From: an uncultured Paracoccaceae bacterium
GTDB lineage: Bacteria; Pseudomonadota; Alphaproteobacteria; Rhodobacterales; Rhodobacteraceae
DNA length: 64,000 bases
Assembly: GCA_947503175.1 (NCBI GenBank)
Contig: CANNCO010000003.1
Span: 69,501-133,500 of the forward strand
Reading direction: 5' to 3'
Positions 36,013 to 45,003 of this stretch are shown in pieces. The notes below the pieces were generated by a model. That model was given only the letters and a program-made list of their open reading frames with translations. It did no database searches and was not told the DNA's origin. The first letter of the stretch is position 1, and every line of letters starts with the position of its first letter. Both the position numbers and the translations under genes were made by a program.

Positions 36013-36560
36013 CGTAAGTCAGATTCTTTCCACAGCCGGATTGCTGCGGTGTTGACTTCCCGCTGAGATTTCAGCCTGTTGGAGCAGGAGCGCTGGGGGA
36101 GAGTGGACGGAAGACTGGACGGCGGCGAGTTTCTGGAGACCGCGCATGCGGTGGAACCGGAACATGGCCCGTTCTCTTCATCGAAAGGGCAAGTGTAAGT
36201 TCTCGGCCCAACTAATGAGTCAGCGATCAATTTCTTGACGATCGCCCACGCCGAGTTCCCAGAGCGCTGCGCCATAGGACGGAAGACGATCTTTGACGAT
36301 GATCTCAGGTCGCCGAGGTGCCAAAGCCATTGGCTCTGCTTCATGCTATCGACCCGACGCTTGCGGATCTCGAAAGCGAACATCGGTCCGACGCGATGCT
36401 ACAAATAGCGGATAGTTTCATGACTTACTTCTGCGCCGCGTTCGTGCAGTAGGCCCTCCATGTTGCGAAGTGACAATGGGAACCGGACGTACAGCATCAC
36501 AGCCAGACGGATGATCTCAGGGCTGGTCATTAAGTAGGCTGCGGTTTTCTGCACTTTTAA
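36013..36560 (-). pseudogene. IS6-family transposase relic (left)
   Basis: Reading the minus strand from 36560, one frame gives an IS6-type N-terminus (TSPEIIRLAVMLYVRFPLSL, then LLHERGAEVSHETIRYL) broken by an in-frame TAG at a position where relatives have Trp, then HRVGPMFAFEIRKRRV. After an internal deletion of the DDE region, other frames give the C-terminal part (YGAALWELGVGDRQE, RERAMFRFHRMRGLQKLAAV), again with stops and frameshifts. The relic therefore has both ends of the gene, in the right order, but is dead. It abuts the membrane-protein gene. Confidence 0.8.
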
Positions 36561-36921
36561 AAATGCAAGCCAAGGGCTGAGTGACGAACCCGAATTTGGA
36601 CAAACCTTGATGAAATCGGCGGAGTGGGCGCCTCAAGGTGTCAGGCTTTCGCCGATTGCTATTTTATCTGTCATCTCGGGCAATTACGCCTTGATACCAT
36701 GACAGAGTTTCCGACGGCGTCGACTCTGGCAACCGTTGAAGGCGGTGTGCCCGCATAGCGATGACCCCTCCATGCCGGGAACACCGCAAACCTCTTACAA
36801 TCCAGGCCTGTCGTGCCCCCAACAAATCACGGCCTCAGTCGTCGAAACCGGCAGGCAACAAGAAACCCCTTGCCGAAACCGGTTTCGGTAGTTTTGATGC
36901 CCAACCAAGGGAGGACATACT
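36561..36921. other. Promoter region of the LacI-controlled sugar cluster
   Basis: This 361-base stretch between the transposase relic and the LacI-type gene has no plausible gene. Its distal half holds the palindromic operator at 36873-36888, a half-site copy (GAAACCGG) at 36844-36851, and the GGGAGG ribosome-binding site of the regulator. Confidence 0.6.
36873..36888. promoter_or_regulatory. Perfect palindrome, LacI-type operator
   Basis: CCGAAACC-GGTTTCGG is a 16-base perfect palindrome with the central CG-type symmetry usual for LacI-family operators. It lies 33 bases upstream of the LacI-type gene, which heads the sugar transport operon. It probably represses the whole unit. Confidence 0.7.
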
Positions 36922-38037
36922 GTGCAGGCTGCCAAAGCTTCCACGGGTGCAACAAGAGGGCTTGGGGGACGTTCCCGGGTGACCATCGCGGATGTCGCGG
37001 AGGACCTCGGAGTGACGAAGAGTACCGTGAGTCGCGCACTCAATGGCTATCCGGATATCGCCGAAGCGACCCGACTGCGGATCAGTCGCGCGGCCGAGCG
37101 TCTGGGCTATCGGCCGCTCAGCCATGCCCAGGCCATTCGCACCGGGCGCGTGCGTTCTCTGGGGCTGGTTCTGCAGATCGACAACGAAGATAGTGCACGG
37201 CCCTTTCTGGCGAATTTCATCGCAGGCGTGACTCAGGCAGCCAGTCTCGAAAACTGGACGATCACCATCGCCACCGCGGAAGATGAACAGGGTGTGCGTG
37301 AAACACTGTCCCGGCTTGTGGACGAGCATAAGGCCGATGGGTTCATCCTGCCGCGCACTCTTCTGCAGGACGCGCGGGTTGAGACGCTGCGCGCCCAGAA
37401 CGTGCCGTTCATAATGTTTGGCCGCACGGCGGACCCGACGGGTTGCGCCTGGTACGATATCAAGGGGGAGGACGCGCTCAGGACGGCGACAACGCGGCTG
37501 GCCAGTCTGGGGCATAAGCGTATCGCCCATGTGCCCGGCGGTGCGGAATACACCTATTCAAAGTTGCGGATCGAAGGATATCGCGACGGTCTTGCAGCAG
37601 CTGGAATTGCCTATGATCCCGAGCTTATTGCTCCGCCGGCGATGAACCGCCGCGCAGGAGATTCTGCAACCCGTGCCTTGCTGGCCCTGCCAGAGCCACC
37701 AACCGCAATTACCTTTGCCGTGGATCGTGCGGCTCTCGGAGCGTATCAGGCAGCGCACGCGCTGAACCTGCGGATTGGGGCGGATATCTCGGTGATCGCC
37801 TATGACGGTGTGCCCGAGGGTGCTTATGCCAATCCGGGCCTTACCACGTTCGAGGTCAATAGCCGTCAGGCGGGCGAGCGCCTTGCCACCATGCTGATCG
37901 AACGCATCCGGGGCACGCCTCCGGAAGAGCTGCGCGAGCTGGCCCCGCCCACGCTCGTCGAGCGGGGGTCGGACCGCCCCCCGCGTCTCACCTCAGCGGC
38001 ACTTGCGGAACGTCTCAAAACACAAACCAACATCTGA
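36922..38037 (+). CDS. LacI-family transcriptional regulator
   Basis: A 371-residue repressor with the HTH TIADVAEDLGVTKSTVSRAL at about residues 21-40, hinge GYRPLSHAQAIRTG, and a sugar-binding periplasmic-type domain. It resembles the repressors of alpha-glucoside and related sugar clusters of alphaproteobacteria. It starts with GTG, with GGGAGG seven bases upstream. It is the first gene of a run on the plus strand with a binding protein, two permeases, a GH63-type hydrolase and an ATPase, and a perfect palindrome precedes it. Confidence 0.92.
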   Translation: MQAAKASTGATRGLGGRSRVTIADVAEDLGVTKSTVSRALNGYPDIAEATRLRISRAAERLGYRPLSHAQAIRTGRVRSLGLVLQIDNEDSARPFLANFIAGVTQAASLENWTITIATAEDEQGVRETLSRLVDEHKADGFILPRTLLQDARVETLRAQNVPFIMFGRTADPTGCAWYDIKGEDALRTATTRLASLGHKRIAHVPGGAEYTYSKLRIEGYRDGLAAAGIAYDPELIAPPAMNRRAGDSATRALLALPEPPTAITFAVDRAALGAYQAAHALNLRIGADISVIAYDGVPEGAYANPGLTTFEVNSRQAGERLATMLIERIRGTPPEELRELAPPTLVERGSDRPPRLTSAALAERLKTQTNI

Positions 38038-38058
38038 TGTCCAATGGGAGGAACCAAA

Positions 38059-39411
38059 ATGACATTTCAGACCAGAACCAAACTGTTTGCCAGTGCCGCG
38101 CTGGCCCTGTTGCTGTCCGGCGGGATGGTCAGTGCAGACACGATCCGCTTCTGGACCACCGAAGAGCAGCCTGATCGTCTGGCCAAGCAGCAGGAAATGG
38201 CCGCTCAGTTCGAGGCCGCAACGGGCACTGCAGTCGAGGTGATCCCGGTAACTGAGTCAGACCTTGGAACGAGGGCGACCGCAGCCTTTGCAGCAGGCGA
38301 CCTGCCCGACGTGATCTATCACCCGCTGCAATACGCGCTACCCTGGGCCGAAGCCGGTATCCTTGACACAGAGGCGGCCACGGAAGTCGTGGAAGCGTTG
38401 GGTGAAGACACCTTTGCGCCCGGCCCGCTCGCGATGGCTGCGATTGAGGATGGTGTGGCCTCGGTTCCGGTGGACGGCTGGACGCAAATGATCGTCTACC
38501 GGGCCGACAAGTTCGAGGAGGCGGGACTTGAACCGCCGACCTCCTACGCGAATGTCGTCGCAGCGCTCGAAGCGCTGCATAACCCGCCGGAAATGTACGG
38601 TTTTGTCGCCGCCACCAAGGTAGACGAAAACTTCATGTCGCAGGTTCTGGAGCATGTGTTCCTCGCCAATGGTGTGTCGCCGGTCGATGAAAACGGCACC
38701 GCCGAGCTGGATGTCGCGGCTACGACCGAAGTGCTGGAGTTCTACAAGGCGATCGCCGACGCTTCGCCCCCGGGTGAGCTGTTTTGGCAGCAATCGCGCG
38801 AGCTGTACTTCGCGGGTCAGGCGGCGATGATCATCTGGTCACCCTTCATCCTCGACGAACTGGCTGGTCTCCGCGACAGCGCGCCGCCGACCATCAACGA
38901 TGATCCAACCTCGCCCGAACTCGCTTCGAAAACAGGTATCGTGACCAACTTTTCCGGCCCCTCGAACCCCGACGGCGCCGCGTGGGGGGACGTCCGCTAT
39001 TTCGGGATCACCAATGATGCCGACACCGATCTGGCGATGGAGTTCGTCAAGTTCTCGATGGATGACGGGTACACCCAGACCTTGTCTATTGCGCCCGAGG
39101 GCAAGTTCCCCGTGCGCCGGGGCACCGCCGATGAGCCTGCGAAGTTCTCGGACGCCTGGGCCATGCTGCCGGTCGGCGTGGATCGCAAAGCGCCGCTCGG
39201 CGAACTCTACGATCAGGCCATGATCGACGAGATCGTTGGCGGTCTGGACGTCGCACAGCGCTGGGGCGTTGCAGAGGGCCAGTTGGGGCTCGCATCCAAG
39301 ATTATCAACTCGCAGGTGATCAACCGCGTGGTGCGCCAGTACATCGATGGCGAGATCGATGCGGCTGCCGCCGTCGCCGCGATGAACGAAAGGCTCGCCG
39401 CGATCGAGTAA
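38059..39411 (+). CDS. Sugar-type ABC transporter substrate-binding protein (family 1)
   Basis: A 450-residue periplasmic binding protein with a Sec signal (LFASAALALLLSGGMVSA, mature from DTIRFWTT) and family-1 segments such as AAQFEAATGTAVEVIPV and YFAGQAAMIIWSPF. The ATG at 38059 has GGGAGG 7 bases upstream, whereas the ATG at 38044 overlaps that ribosome-binding site. A strong hairpin follows the gene before the permease genes. The ligand is likely an osmolyte-type glycoside such as mannosyl- or glucosylglycerate, judged from the hydrolase gene. Confidence 0.92.
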   Translation: MTFQTRTKLFASAALALLLSGGMVSADTIRFWTTEEQPDRLAKQQEMAAQFEAATGTAVEVIPVTESDLGTRATAAFAAGDLPDVIYHPLQYALPWAEAGILDTEAATEVVEALGEDTFAPGPLAMAAIEDGVASVPVDGWTQMIVYRADKFEEAGLEPPTSYANVVAALEALHNPPEMYGFVAATKVDENFMSQVLEHVFLANGVSPVDENGTAELDVAATTEVLEFYKAIADASPPGELFWQQSRELYFAGQAAMIIWSPFILDELAGLRDSAPPTINDDPTSPELASKTGIVTNFSGPSNPDGAAWGDVRYFGITNDADTDLAMEFVKFSMDDGYTQTLSIAPEGKFPVRRGTADEPAKFSDAWAMLPVGVDRKAPLGELYDQAMIDEIVGGLDVAQRWGVAEGQLGLASKIINSQVINRVVRQYIDGEIDAAAAVAAMNERLAAIE

Positions 39412-39426
39412 GGGACCTCTCCCGCG

Positions 39427-39458
39427 GCCTGTCCCGGTGCTCTTCTGCCGGGGCAGGC
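39427..39458 (+). terminator. Intercistronic hairpin after the sugar-binding-protein gene
   Basis: GCCTGTCCCGG and CCGGGGCAGGC form an 11-pair stem (one G-U) with a 10-base loop in the 83-base gap between the binding-protein and permease genes. No T-run follows. It probably acts as a partial terminator or mRNA stabiliser that keeps the binding protein in excess. Confidence 0.6.
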
Positions 39459-39494
39459 TGACTGCCCTATCATTCCTGCTGATCGGAGGACGCA

Positions 39495-40736
39495 ATGAGC
39501 GTTGTCAGCCCCCCCAAAGGTCAGGGCCCGCTGGAGAAGCGTGAAGCACGACTTGCATGGTCGCTGCTTTTGCCGACAATTGCCACTGTCTCGTTGGTTG
39601 TGATCCTGCCGCTTCTGGCGATCTTCTGGATCAGTTTCAAACCCATCGGTCTTGCCGATCTACGCCCGCCTGCCCCGGTGCTGCGCGAGAGCCTGCGAGG
39701 GTCCGGCGATGAGATGCGGATCGAATACCGGCTGCGAAATTCAAGCCAGGATACCGAGATTTCCGAGGTTACCATTCGGGACACTTGGCCGGAGAGCCTG
39801 ATTTTGACAGGGGACCTGCCCGCCGGATGTGCGCTTGAAGGTAGCGTCTTTTCCTGTGACCTCGGCACGTTGGAGCCCGGCTACAACGAACGCCTGCGCG
39901 TGCCGGTCATGCTGGCCGACGGTGTCGACGAAGACACAGCGGAGGAGGCCGCAGAAGGCACCGAACCCGAGGTCCGCGGCGAGGCGGATTCGATCCTGAC
40001 AAATTCCGAGTTCACGCTTGAGAACTTTTCCAGGGTCTTTGACGGCGACGAGTTCTGGACGGTCATGGGTGTGACCATCTTCTACACCGTTTTCGGCACG
40101 GTGGGCGCGCTGCTCTTCGGCCTGTTCGCGGCGATGCTGCTGAACAAGAGCTTTCGGGGACAAGGTATCCTGAGGGGGCTTTACCTGTTTCCCTATGTGG
40201 CTCCGGTGATCGCCGTGGCCTTTACATGGGTGAACCTTTTTGACCCCTTCTCTGGCTCGGCCAATGCGCTTTTGGTGCAGATGGGCGTGACGATAGAGGC
40301 GATTAACTTCTTCGGACAGCGGCCGCTTGCGCTGATCATGGTGACCGTGTTCGAGATTTGGCGCTACTTCCCGCTGAGCTTCCTCTTCATTCTGGCGCGG
40401 ATGCAATCCATCGACACGGATATGTACGAGGCGGCGGACATGGATGGCGCGTCGCCGTTCCAGAAGTTCTGGTATCTGAGCCTGCCGATGCTTCTTGGAA
40501 TTCTCTCTGTCCTGTTCCTGCTGCGCTTCATCTGGACGTTCAACAAGTTCGACGACATCTTCCTTTTGACCGGCGGCAATGCCGGGACGCGCACGCTTAC
40601 AGTGAACGTCTATGAACAGGCCTTCGCTGTCTCGAATATCGGCGCGGGGGCTGCGGTGGCGGTTGTCATCTTTGCCTGTCTCCTCGCGTTCAGCTTTTTC
40701 TTCTTCCGATTTATCAGTCGGGAGGAAGGACTATGA
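39495..40736 (+). CDS. Sugar ABC permease, MalF type, with DUF11-like periplasmic insertion
   Basis: A 413-residue permease. Membrane helix 1 is at about residues 22-46 and the remaining five run from about 186; the EAA loop is in YEAADMDGASPFQKFWYLSLP. Between helices 1 and 2 lie about 115 extra residues. Of these, about 72-140 read like a DUF11/Ig-like repeat: MRIEYRLRNSS, then VTIRDTWPESLILTG, then CDLGTLEPGYNERL, with cysteines 112 and 121 placed to form a disulfide. Family permeases of this class are usually near 300 residues. An acidic stretch (EDTAEEAAEGTEPE) links it to helix 2. GGAGG precedes the ATG. Confidence 0.9.
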   Translation: MSVVSPPKGQGPLEKREARLAWSLLLPTIATVSLVVILPLLAIFWISFKPIGLADLRPPAPVLRESLRGSGDEMRIEYRLRNSSQDTEISEVTIRDTWPESLILTGDLPAGCALEGSVFSCDLGTLEPGYNERLRVPVMLADGVDEDTAEEAAEGTEPEVRGEADSILTNSEFTLENFSRVFDGDEFWTVMGVTIFYTVFGTVGALLFGLFAAMLLNKSFRGQGILRGLYLFPYVAPVIAVAFTWVNLFDPFSGSANALLVQMGVTIEAINFFGQRPLALIMVTVFEIWRYFPLSFLFILARMQSIDTDMYEAADMDGASPFQKFWYLSLPMLLGILSVLFLLRFIWTFNKFDDIFLLTGGNAGTRTLTVNVYEQAFAVSNIGAGAAVAVVIFACLLAFSFFFFRFISREEGL

Positions 40737-41941
40737 GTTTCTTACGCTTTGGCTACGTCACCGGGCCGACCATCGGAGCGCTCTGGCTCTTTATCCTCGC
40801 GACAACGGTGTCGATCACCATGTCCTTTGCCACTGGCGATCCATTCCGTCCGTCACTGGTCATCTCGCTAGTCTTGGGCGCGGTCGTTGGGGCCGTGGCG
40901 GCGATGGAAATGTCCAAAAAGATCAGGATCGCGATCATCGCGGCGGTTGCCTTTTTGCCGACACTGGTCGGCTTCGGACCCATGGTTATGGAGAGCACAG
41001 CCTTTTCCCAAGGCTTCGCAGCACTTGCACTTGCCCTTGTGTTGGGCTGGTCCATGGTGGCGATCATGAAAGAGGTCCCGATTGGCCCCCTGACCCGCCA
41101 TGAGATGGAAGAGGCGTGGATCCGCTTTCTGACCGGGTTTGGCTACATCTTCTTCACGGCAATCGTGCTGATCCCGTTCTACGTAATGGTCATGACATCG
41201 CTCAAATCGCAGTCGGCACTCTTGCAGAACCCCCTCGATTTCTCACTTGAACTCGACAAGGGCTGGGCACTGTTCCGCAGCTATCACGAGCTTTTTCGGG
41301 ACTTTAACTTCGGCACGTATATGTGGACGAGCTTCTTCGTCTCCGTCCTGACTGTCATCATCACGCTCGCGTTCTCGATCCCCGGGGCATATGCGGTAGC
41401 AAGGTTGCGGTTTCGCGGGCAAAAGGCGTTCTCGCGTTCGGTCCTTCTGATCTACATGGTGCCGATGATCGTGCTGGCGCTGCCGATCTACATCGCCTTT
41501 TCGATCACGGGGCTGAGGAATACGGTGATCGGCATTGTCCTGATCTACCCGGTCACGACGATCCCGGTCGCCCTGTACATGCTGCAGGGGTATTTCCGCG
41601 GATTGCCCGCCGAGGTCGAAGAGGCCGGACTGATGGACGGGCTGAACCGCCTTCAGGTGATCTGGAAGATCACCTTGCCGCTGGCGCTGCCCGCGCTGGC
41701 GTCGGTTAGTCTCTATGTCTTCATGATCGCGTGGAACGAATTTCTGTTGGCATTCATGCTGCTGGATGATCCGTCGAAGTTCACGCTGACTCGCGGCGTC
41801 GCCATGCTCAACAGTTCGGAGATTCCCCGAGAGCACCTGATGGCGGGGGCCGTAATCGCGACGGTGCCGGTGATGGTTCTGTTCTTGGGACTGGAGAAGT
41901 TCATGACCAAAGGTCTCACCGCAGGGAGCGTGAAAGGATGA
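40733..41941 (+). CDS. Sugar ABC permease, MalG type, with N-terminal membrane extension
   Basis: A 402-residue permease. The MalG-type core begins near residue 132 (FLTGFGYIFFTAIVLIPFYV) and carries the EAA loop EVEEAGLMDGLNRLQVIWKI. The first 130 residues form about four extra hydrophobic segments not usual in the family, which is normally 280-300 residues. The ATG overlaps the end of the MalF-type gene by four bases and the stop overlaps the start of the hydrolase gene, so expression is tightly coupled. Confidence 0.9.
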   Translation: MSFLRFGYVTGPTIGALWLFILATTVSITMSFATGDPFRPSLVISLVLGAVVGAVAAMEMSKKIRIAIIAAVAFLPTLVGFGPMVMESTAFSQGFAALALALVLGWSMVAIMKEVPIGPLTRHEMEEAWIRFLTGFGYIFFTAIVLIPFYVMVMTSLKSQSALLQNPLDFSLELDKGWALFRSYHELFRDFNFGTYMWTSFFVSVLTVIITLAFSIPGAYAVARLRFRGQKAFSRSVLLIYMVPMIVLALPIYIAFSITGLRNTVIGIVLIYPVTTIPVALYMLQGYFRGLPAEVEEAGLMDGLNRLQVIWKITLPLALPALASVSLYVFMIAWNEFLLAFMLLDDPSKFTLTRGVAMLNSSEIPREHLMAGAVIATVPVMVLFLGLEKFMTKGLTAGSVKG

Positions 41942-43206
41942 ACACGCAAACCATACCCGACATGGACGAACAGGCGCGCGCCATTCTGCGCGCCAATGAT
42001 CGCGGCGGCTACACCGTACCTACGGCCGGCCTCTACCCCTACCAATGGAACTGGGACAGTGCCTTTGCCGCTTGGGGATTTGCGACTTTCGATGTGGCGC
42101 GCGCGTGGGGCGAGATCGAAACGCTGTTTTCCGGCCAGTGGAACAACGGCATGGTCCCGCATATCCTCTTCCATCGTCCCGATCCCGGTTACTTCCCGGG
42201 ACCGGATGTCTGGCGAGGCATCGGGCCGGTGGCGTCCTCTGGCATCAGCCAACCTCCCGTGGCAGCAAGCTTTGCCCGTCGCATCTATGAGGCAGACCCC
42301 GAGGCCGGTCGGCCCATCCTGGCACGGCTTTTTCCAAGAATGGCGGCTTGGCACCAATGGTTCATGGACTGGCGGCTGGATCAGGGCGCGGTCTGCATCA
42401 CGCATCCATGGGAGGCCGGCCGCGACAACACACCTGACTGGGATGGCGCGATGGCAGGCATCGATCCGACCGGGGTTGGCCAATATACGCGCCGCGACAC
42501 GAGCCACGTCGATCCTGCCATGCGCCCCACGAAGTATGACTACGACCGGTATATCTGGCTGGTCCAGCTTGGGCGGCGGCTGAACTGGGACGAGGCGTCA
42601 CTCCTGGAGCAGAACCCGTTCCGCGTTGCCGATCCGACCATGACGTTCATTCTGCTCCGGGCGCAGCGCGATCTGGCCGGTCTCGGACGGGCGCTCGGCG
42701 AAAACGTGAGCGATATCGAGGCCGCGATCAAAGTGCTTGAGGCCGGTGCCGAAACGCTCTGGAATCCAGATATTGCCTGCTATGACGCGCGCGACGTGCG
42801 GTCCGGACAATGGGCGGGCTGCGTGTCGAATGCATCCTTTCTCAACTGGTATGCAGGGATCGACCATCCCGGAATGGAGGCGCAGTACGATCGCATCGCG
42901 TCGCTTTGCACGTATCCGGTGCCAAGCCACGATCCGAGCGCTGACCGGTTCGACGCCAAACGCTATTGGCGCGGCCCGACCTGGGGCATCATGAATGCGC
43001 TGATCGGTATCGGTTTGGAAGAGCGCGGGCTGACCGAGCGGGCCGAGGGGCTGCGCAAGGCGACCGCCGACCTGATCACCGAACACGGGTTTGCCGAGTA
43101 TTTCGACCCGATGACCGGGGAAGCCGCTGGCGGCGGCACGTTCACCTGGACCGCGGCCGTATGGCTAAGCTGGGCCTCTCCCTCCCGACAGAAAGGAGCC
43201 TTCTGA
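41938..43206 (+). CDS. GH63-type glycoside hydrolase (mannosylglycerate/glucosylglycerate hydrolase-like)
   Basis: A 422-residue (alpha/alpha)6-barrel type hydrolase without a signal peptide, so cytoplasmic. Motifs match the mannosylglycerate-hydrolase branch of glycoside hydrolase family 63: [12 protein letters not shown] at about residues 36-47, [15 protein letters not shown] near 159-173, and [11 protein letters not shown] near 342. The first of these normally lines the substrate pocket and the second holds the catalytic acid aspartate. Set within a sugar ABC operon, it would release glycerate or glucosyl units from an imported compatible solute. Trehalase-like activity is an alternative. 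Confidence 0.85.
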   Translation: MNTQTIPDMDEQARAILRANDRGGYTVPTAGLYPYQWNWDSAFAAWGFATFDVARAWGEIETLFSGQWNNGMVPHILFHRPDPGYFPGPDVWRGIGPVASSGISQPPVAASFARRIYEADPEAGRPILARLFPRMAAWHQWFMDWRLDQGAVCITHPWEAGRDNTPDWDGAMAGIDPTGVGQYTRRDTSHVDPAMRPTKYDYDRYIWLVQLGRRLNWDEASLLEQNPFRVADPTMTFILLRAQRDLAGLGRALGENVSDIEAAIKVLEAGAETLWNPDIACYDARDVRSGQWAGCVSNASFLNWYAGIDHPGMEAQYDRIASLCTYPVPSHDPSADRFDAKRYWRGPTWGIMNALIGIGLEERGLTERAEGLRKATADLITEHGFAEYFDPMTGEAAGGGTFTWTAAVWLSWASPSRQKGAF

Positions 43207-44255
43207 TGGGCGCGATCAATCTTCAGGCCGTCGAAAAATGGTACGGCGACGTGCAGGTCATTAAGGGTGTCGACCTTGATATCGAAGACGGCGAGTTCGT
43301 CATTTTCGTGGGCCCGTCGGGCTGCGGCAAGTCTACTTTGCTCAGGATGATCGGCGGACTGGAAGAGACCTCGCGCGGGGCCATCATGATCGATGGCCGC
43401 GATGTTACACCCGAACCGCCCGCCAAGCGGGGCCTGACCATGGTGTTCCAAAGCTACGCGCTTTACCCGCACATGAGCGTGCGCGACAACATGGGCTTTT
43501 CGTTGAAAACCGCAGGCGCGCCCAAATCGGAGATCGACGAGAAGGTGAACCATGCGGCGAGTGTTCTGAAGCTGGAGGAGTACCTTGATCGCCGTCCCAA
43601 GGATCTCTCGGGCGGGCAGCGCCAGCGGGTCGCCATCGGACGATCAATCGTACGGGATCCGACGGCGTTCCTTTTCGACGAGCCGCTCTCGAACCTGGAT
43701 GCCGCCCTGCGTGTTGAGATGCGCTACGAGATTGCCAAGCTGCACCAGTCGCTTGGGGCGACCATGATCTACGTGACACATGATCAGGTCGAGGCAATGA
43801 CGCTGGCGGACAAGATCGTGGTGCTCGAGTTCGGGAAGATCGCGCAGGTTGGCGCCCCGCGAGAGCTTTATGAGCGCCCGGCAAACTTGTTTGTGGCGCA
43901 ATTCATCGGCTCACCCAAGATGAATGTCGTCCCCTGCGAAGCGAAGGGGCAGAAGTACAGCCTGGCCGGCGGGCGTGGCGGTGAATACCACGGAGACCAC
44001 GAGGCAGTGCATCTGGGCATCCGGCCCGAGCACATGGAGATCGGGACCGAGGGCCAAGGTGCGCTCGATGGGACCATCGACGTGGTCGAGTACCTCGGCG
44101 CCGATTGCTTTGTAATCCTTGACTGCGGAACGTTGGGGCAGATGACGGCAAGAGTGACCGGTGAGACGACGCTGACATCCGGCCAACGGGTTGGTCTTAT
44201 CTTCCCGCCCGAGCGGTTGCACTTTTTCGACGGCGAGGGTCTGGCGGTTCGTTGA
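43206..44255 (+). CDS. Sugar ABC transporter ATPase, MalK/UgpC type
   Basis: A 349-residue ATPase with Walker [10 protein letters not shown], signature [14 protein letters not shown] and Walker [12 protein letters not shown], then a C-terminal TOBE/OB regulatory domain from about residue 240 ([10 protein letters not shown]). The ATG shares a base with the hydrolase TGA (TGATG). It energises the importer built from the two permeases upstream. Confidence 0.95.
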   Translation: MGAINLQAVEKWYGDVQVIKGVDLDIEDGEFVIFVGPSGCGKSTLLRMIGGLEETSRGAIMIDGRDVTPEPPAKRGLTMVFQSYALYPHMSVRDNMGFSLKTAGAPKSEIDEKVNHAASVLKLEEYLDRRPKDLSGGQRQRVAIGRSIVRDPTAFLFDEPLSNLDAALRVEMRYEIAKLHQSLGATMIYVTHDQVEAMTLADKIVVLEFGKIAQVGAPRELYERPANLFVAQFIGSPKMNVVPCEAKGQKYSLAGGRGGEYHGDHEAVHLGIRPEHMEIGTEGQGALDGTIDVVEYLGADCFVILDCGTLGQMTARVTGETTLTSGQRVGLIFPPERLHFFDGEGLAVR

Positions 44256-44269
44256 ACAGGAACCGCCAG
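44241..44269 (+). terminator. Hairpin at the end of the sugar operon
   Basis: CTGGCGGTTC pairs perfectly with GAACCGCCAG across a 9-base loop. The stem begins inside the last ATPase codons and the stop codon lies in the loop. The run after it is not T-rich, so termination may need Rho. Confidence 0.6.
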
Positions 44270-44311
44270 ACTAACTCGAACCAGTCTCAGCTACGACAGC
44301 AGCTCTGCCGT

Positions 44312-44770
44312 TCATTCAGCACAAAGACCGCGCCATCGGGATAACGCGGCAGTTCGGTTCAGCTTGGAGAGGCCTCGGGAGTAGAGGCTCCGTTCTTAGT
44401 TGAAATGGTAGGTCCGCATTCTCCACTCTGTTGTTGAGCCACCTGCCCGTTTTCCGTCTGTCCTCTACGCCGAGATCCTTCATGGCCGAGGCGTACGAAC
44501 CAAGCTTGTTCGTCACAAAGATCTGCACACGGCCATGCCTGTGCTTTACTGTTCCCAGGAGTTCGACCACCGCCTTTTATTCATCGGCCTTCCTGGCGAT
44601 CCGTTCAGAGATTTCTCCCCCGTAGTCCACAAATCACCTAGCGAGCAAAATCTTACCGCCGACCATCACGAACATCCATTCGAAGCACCATATCCACCGA
44701 CTGAGGTACATCTCCTTGAACCAGCGCATCTGGATCTCCGACACAAGTATCAAACGGAGGGTATGAAACC
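44312..44770 (-). pseudogene. IS6-family transposase relic (right)
   Basis: The minus strand encodes pieces of an IS6-type transposase in order: EIQMRWFKEMYLSRWIW, EWMFVMVGGKILLAR, FVDYGGEISERIARKADE, then VFVTDK-like TNKLGSYASAMKDLGVEDRR and TGRWLNNRVENADLPF. In another frame it ends ERSLYSRGLSKLNRTAALSR and a TGA at 44312. In-frame stops, a frameshift and loss of about 70 N-terminal residues make it non-functional. It has the same orientation as the relic at 36013-36560. Confidence 0.82.
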
Positions 44771-45003
44771 GTAATCTGACTGTTCTACTTTGCTAAAGCG
44801 CATGCCGCGCTTAAGCTGCTAATCGCCCAGTTCCGCCAACACCGGCACAGACTGAACATAGAGCGCCGCCGCCTAGCGGATGCGTCTTGGGCGATATCCT
44901 GAAGTTCTTTCGACCGCTCCATTTCTGCACGGTCGACCGCTCGCCAGCGCCTCACCGCCCGCAAGTTCTTCTGGCAGATCGCTGCCCATAAAGGCGCTGA
45001 CCC
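44771..45003. other. Gap after the right transposase relic
   Basis: About 230 bases between the relic and the end of the SDR gene. One minus-strand frame reads basic protein-like sequence (RRWRAVDRAEMERSKELQ), but it has no recognisable family and is probably debris. Confidence 0.35.

Noticed and set aside
35994-36383. A 129-residue minus-strand ORF beside the membrane protein
   Set aside because: It joins a piece of the IS6 relic (HRVGPMFAFEIRKRR region) to out-of-frame sequence and is not an intact gene.
44771-45003. A possible small basic protein on the minus strand near 44800-44990
   Set aside because: No start, no family resemblance, and it lies next to transposase debris.
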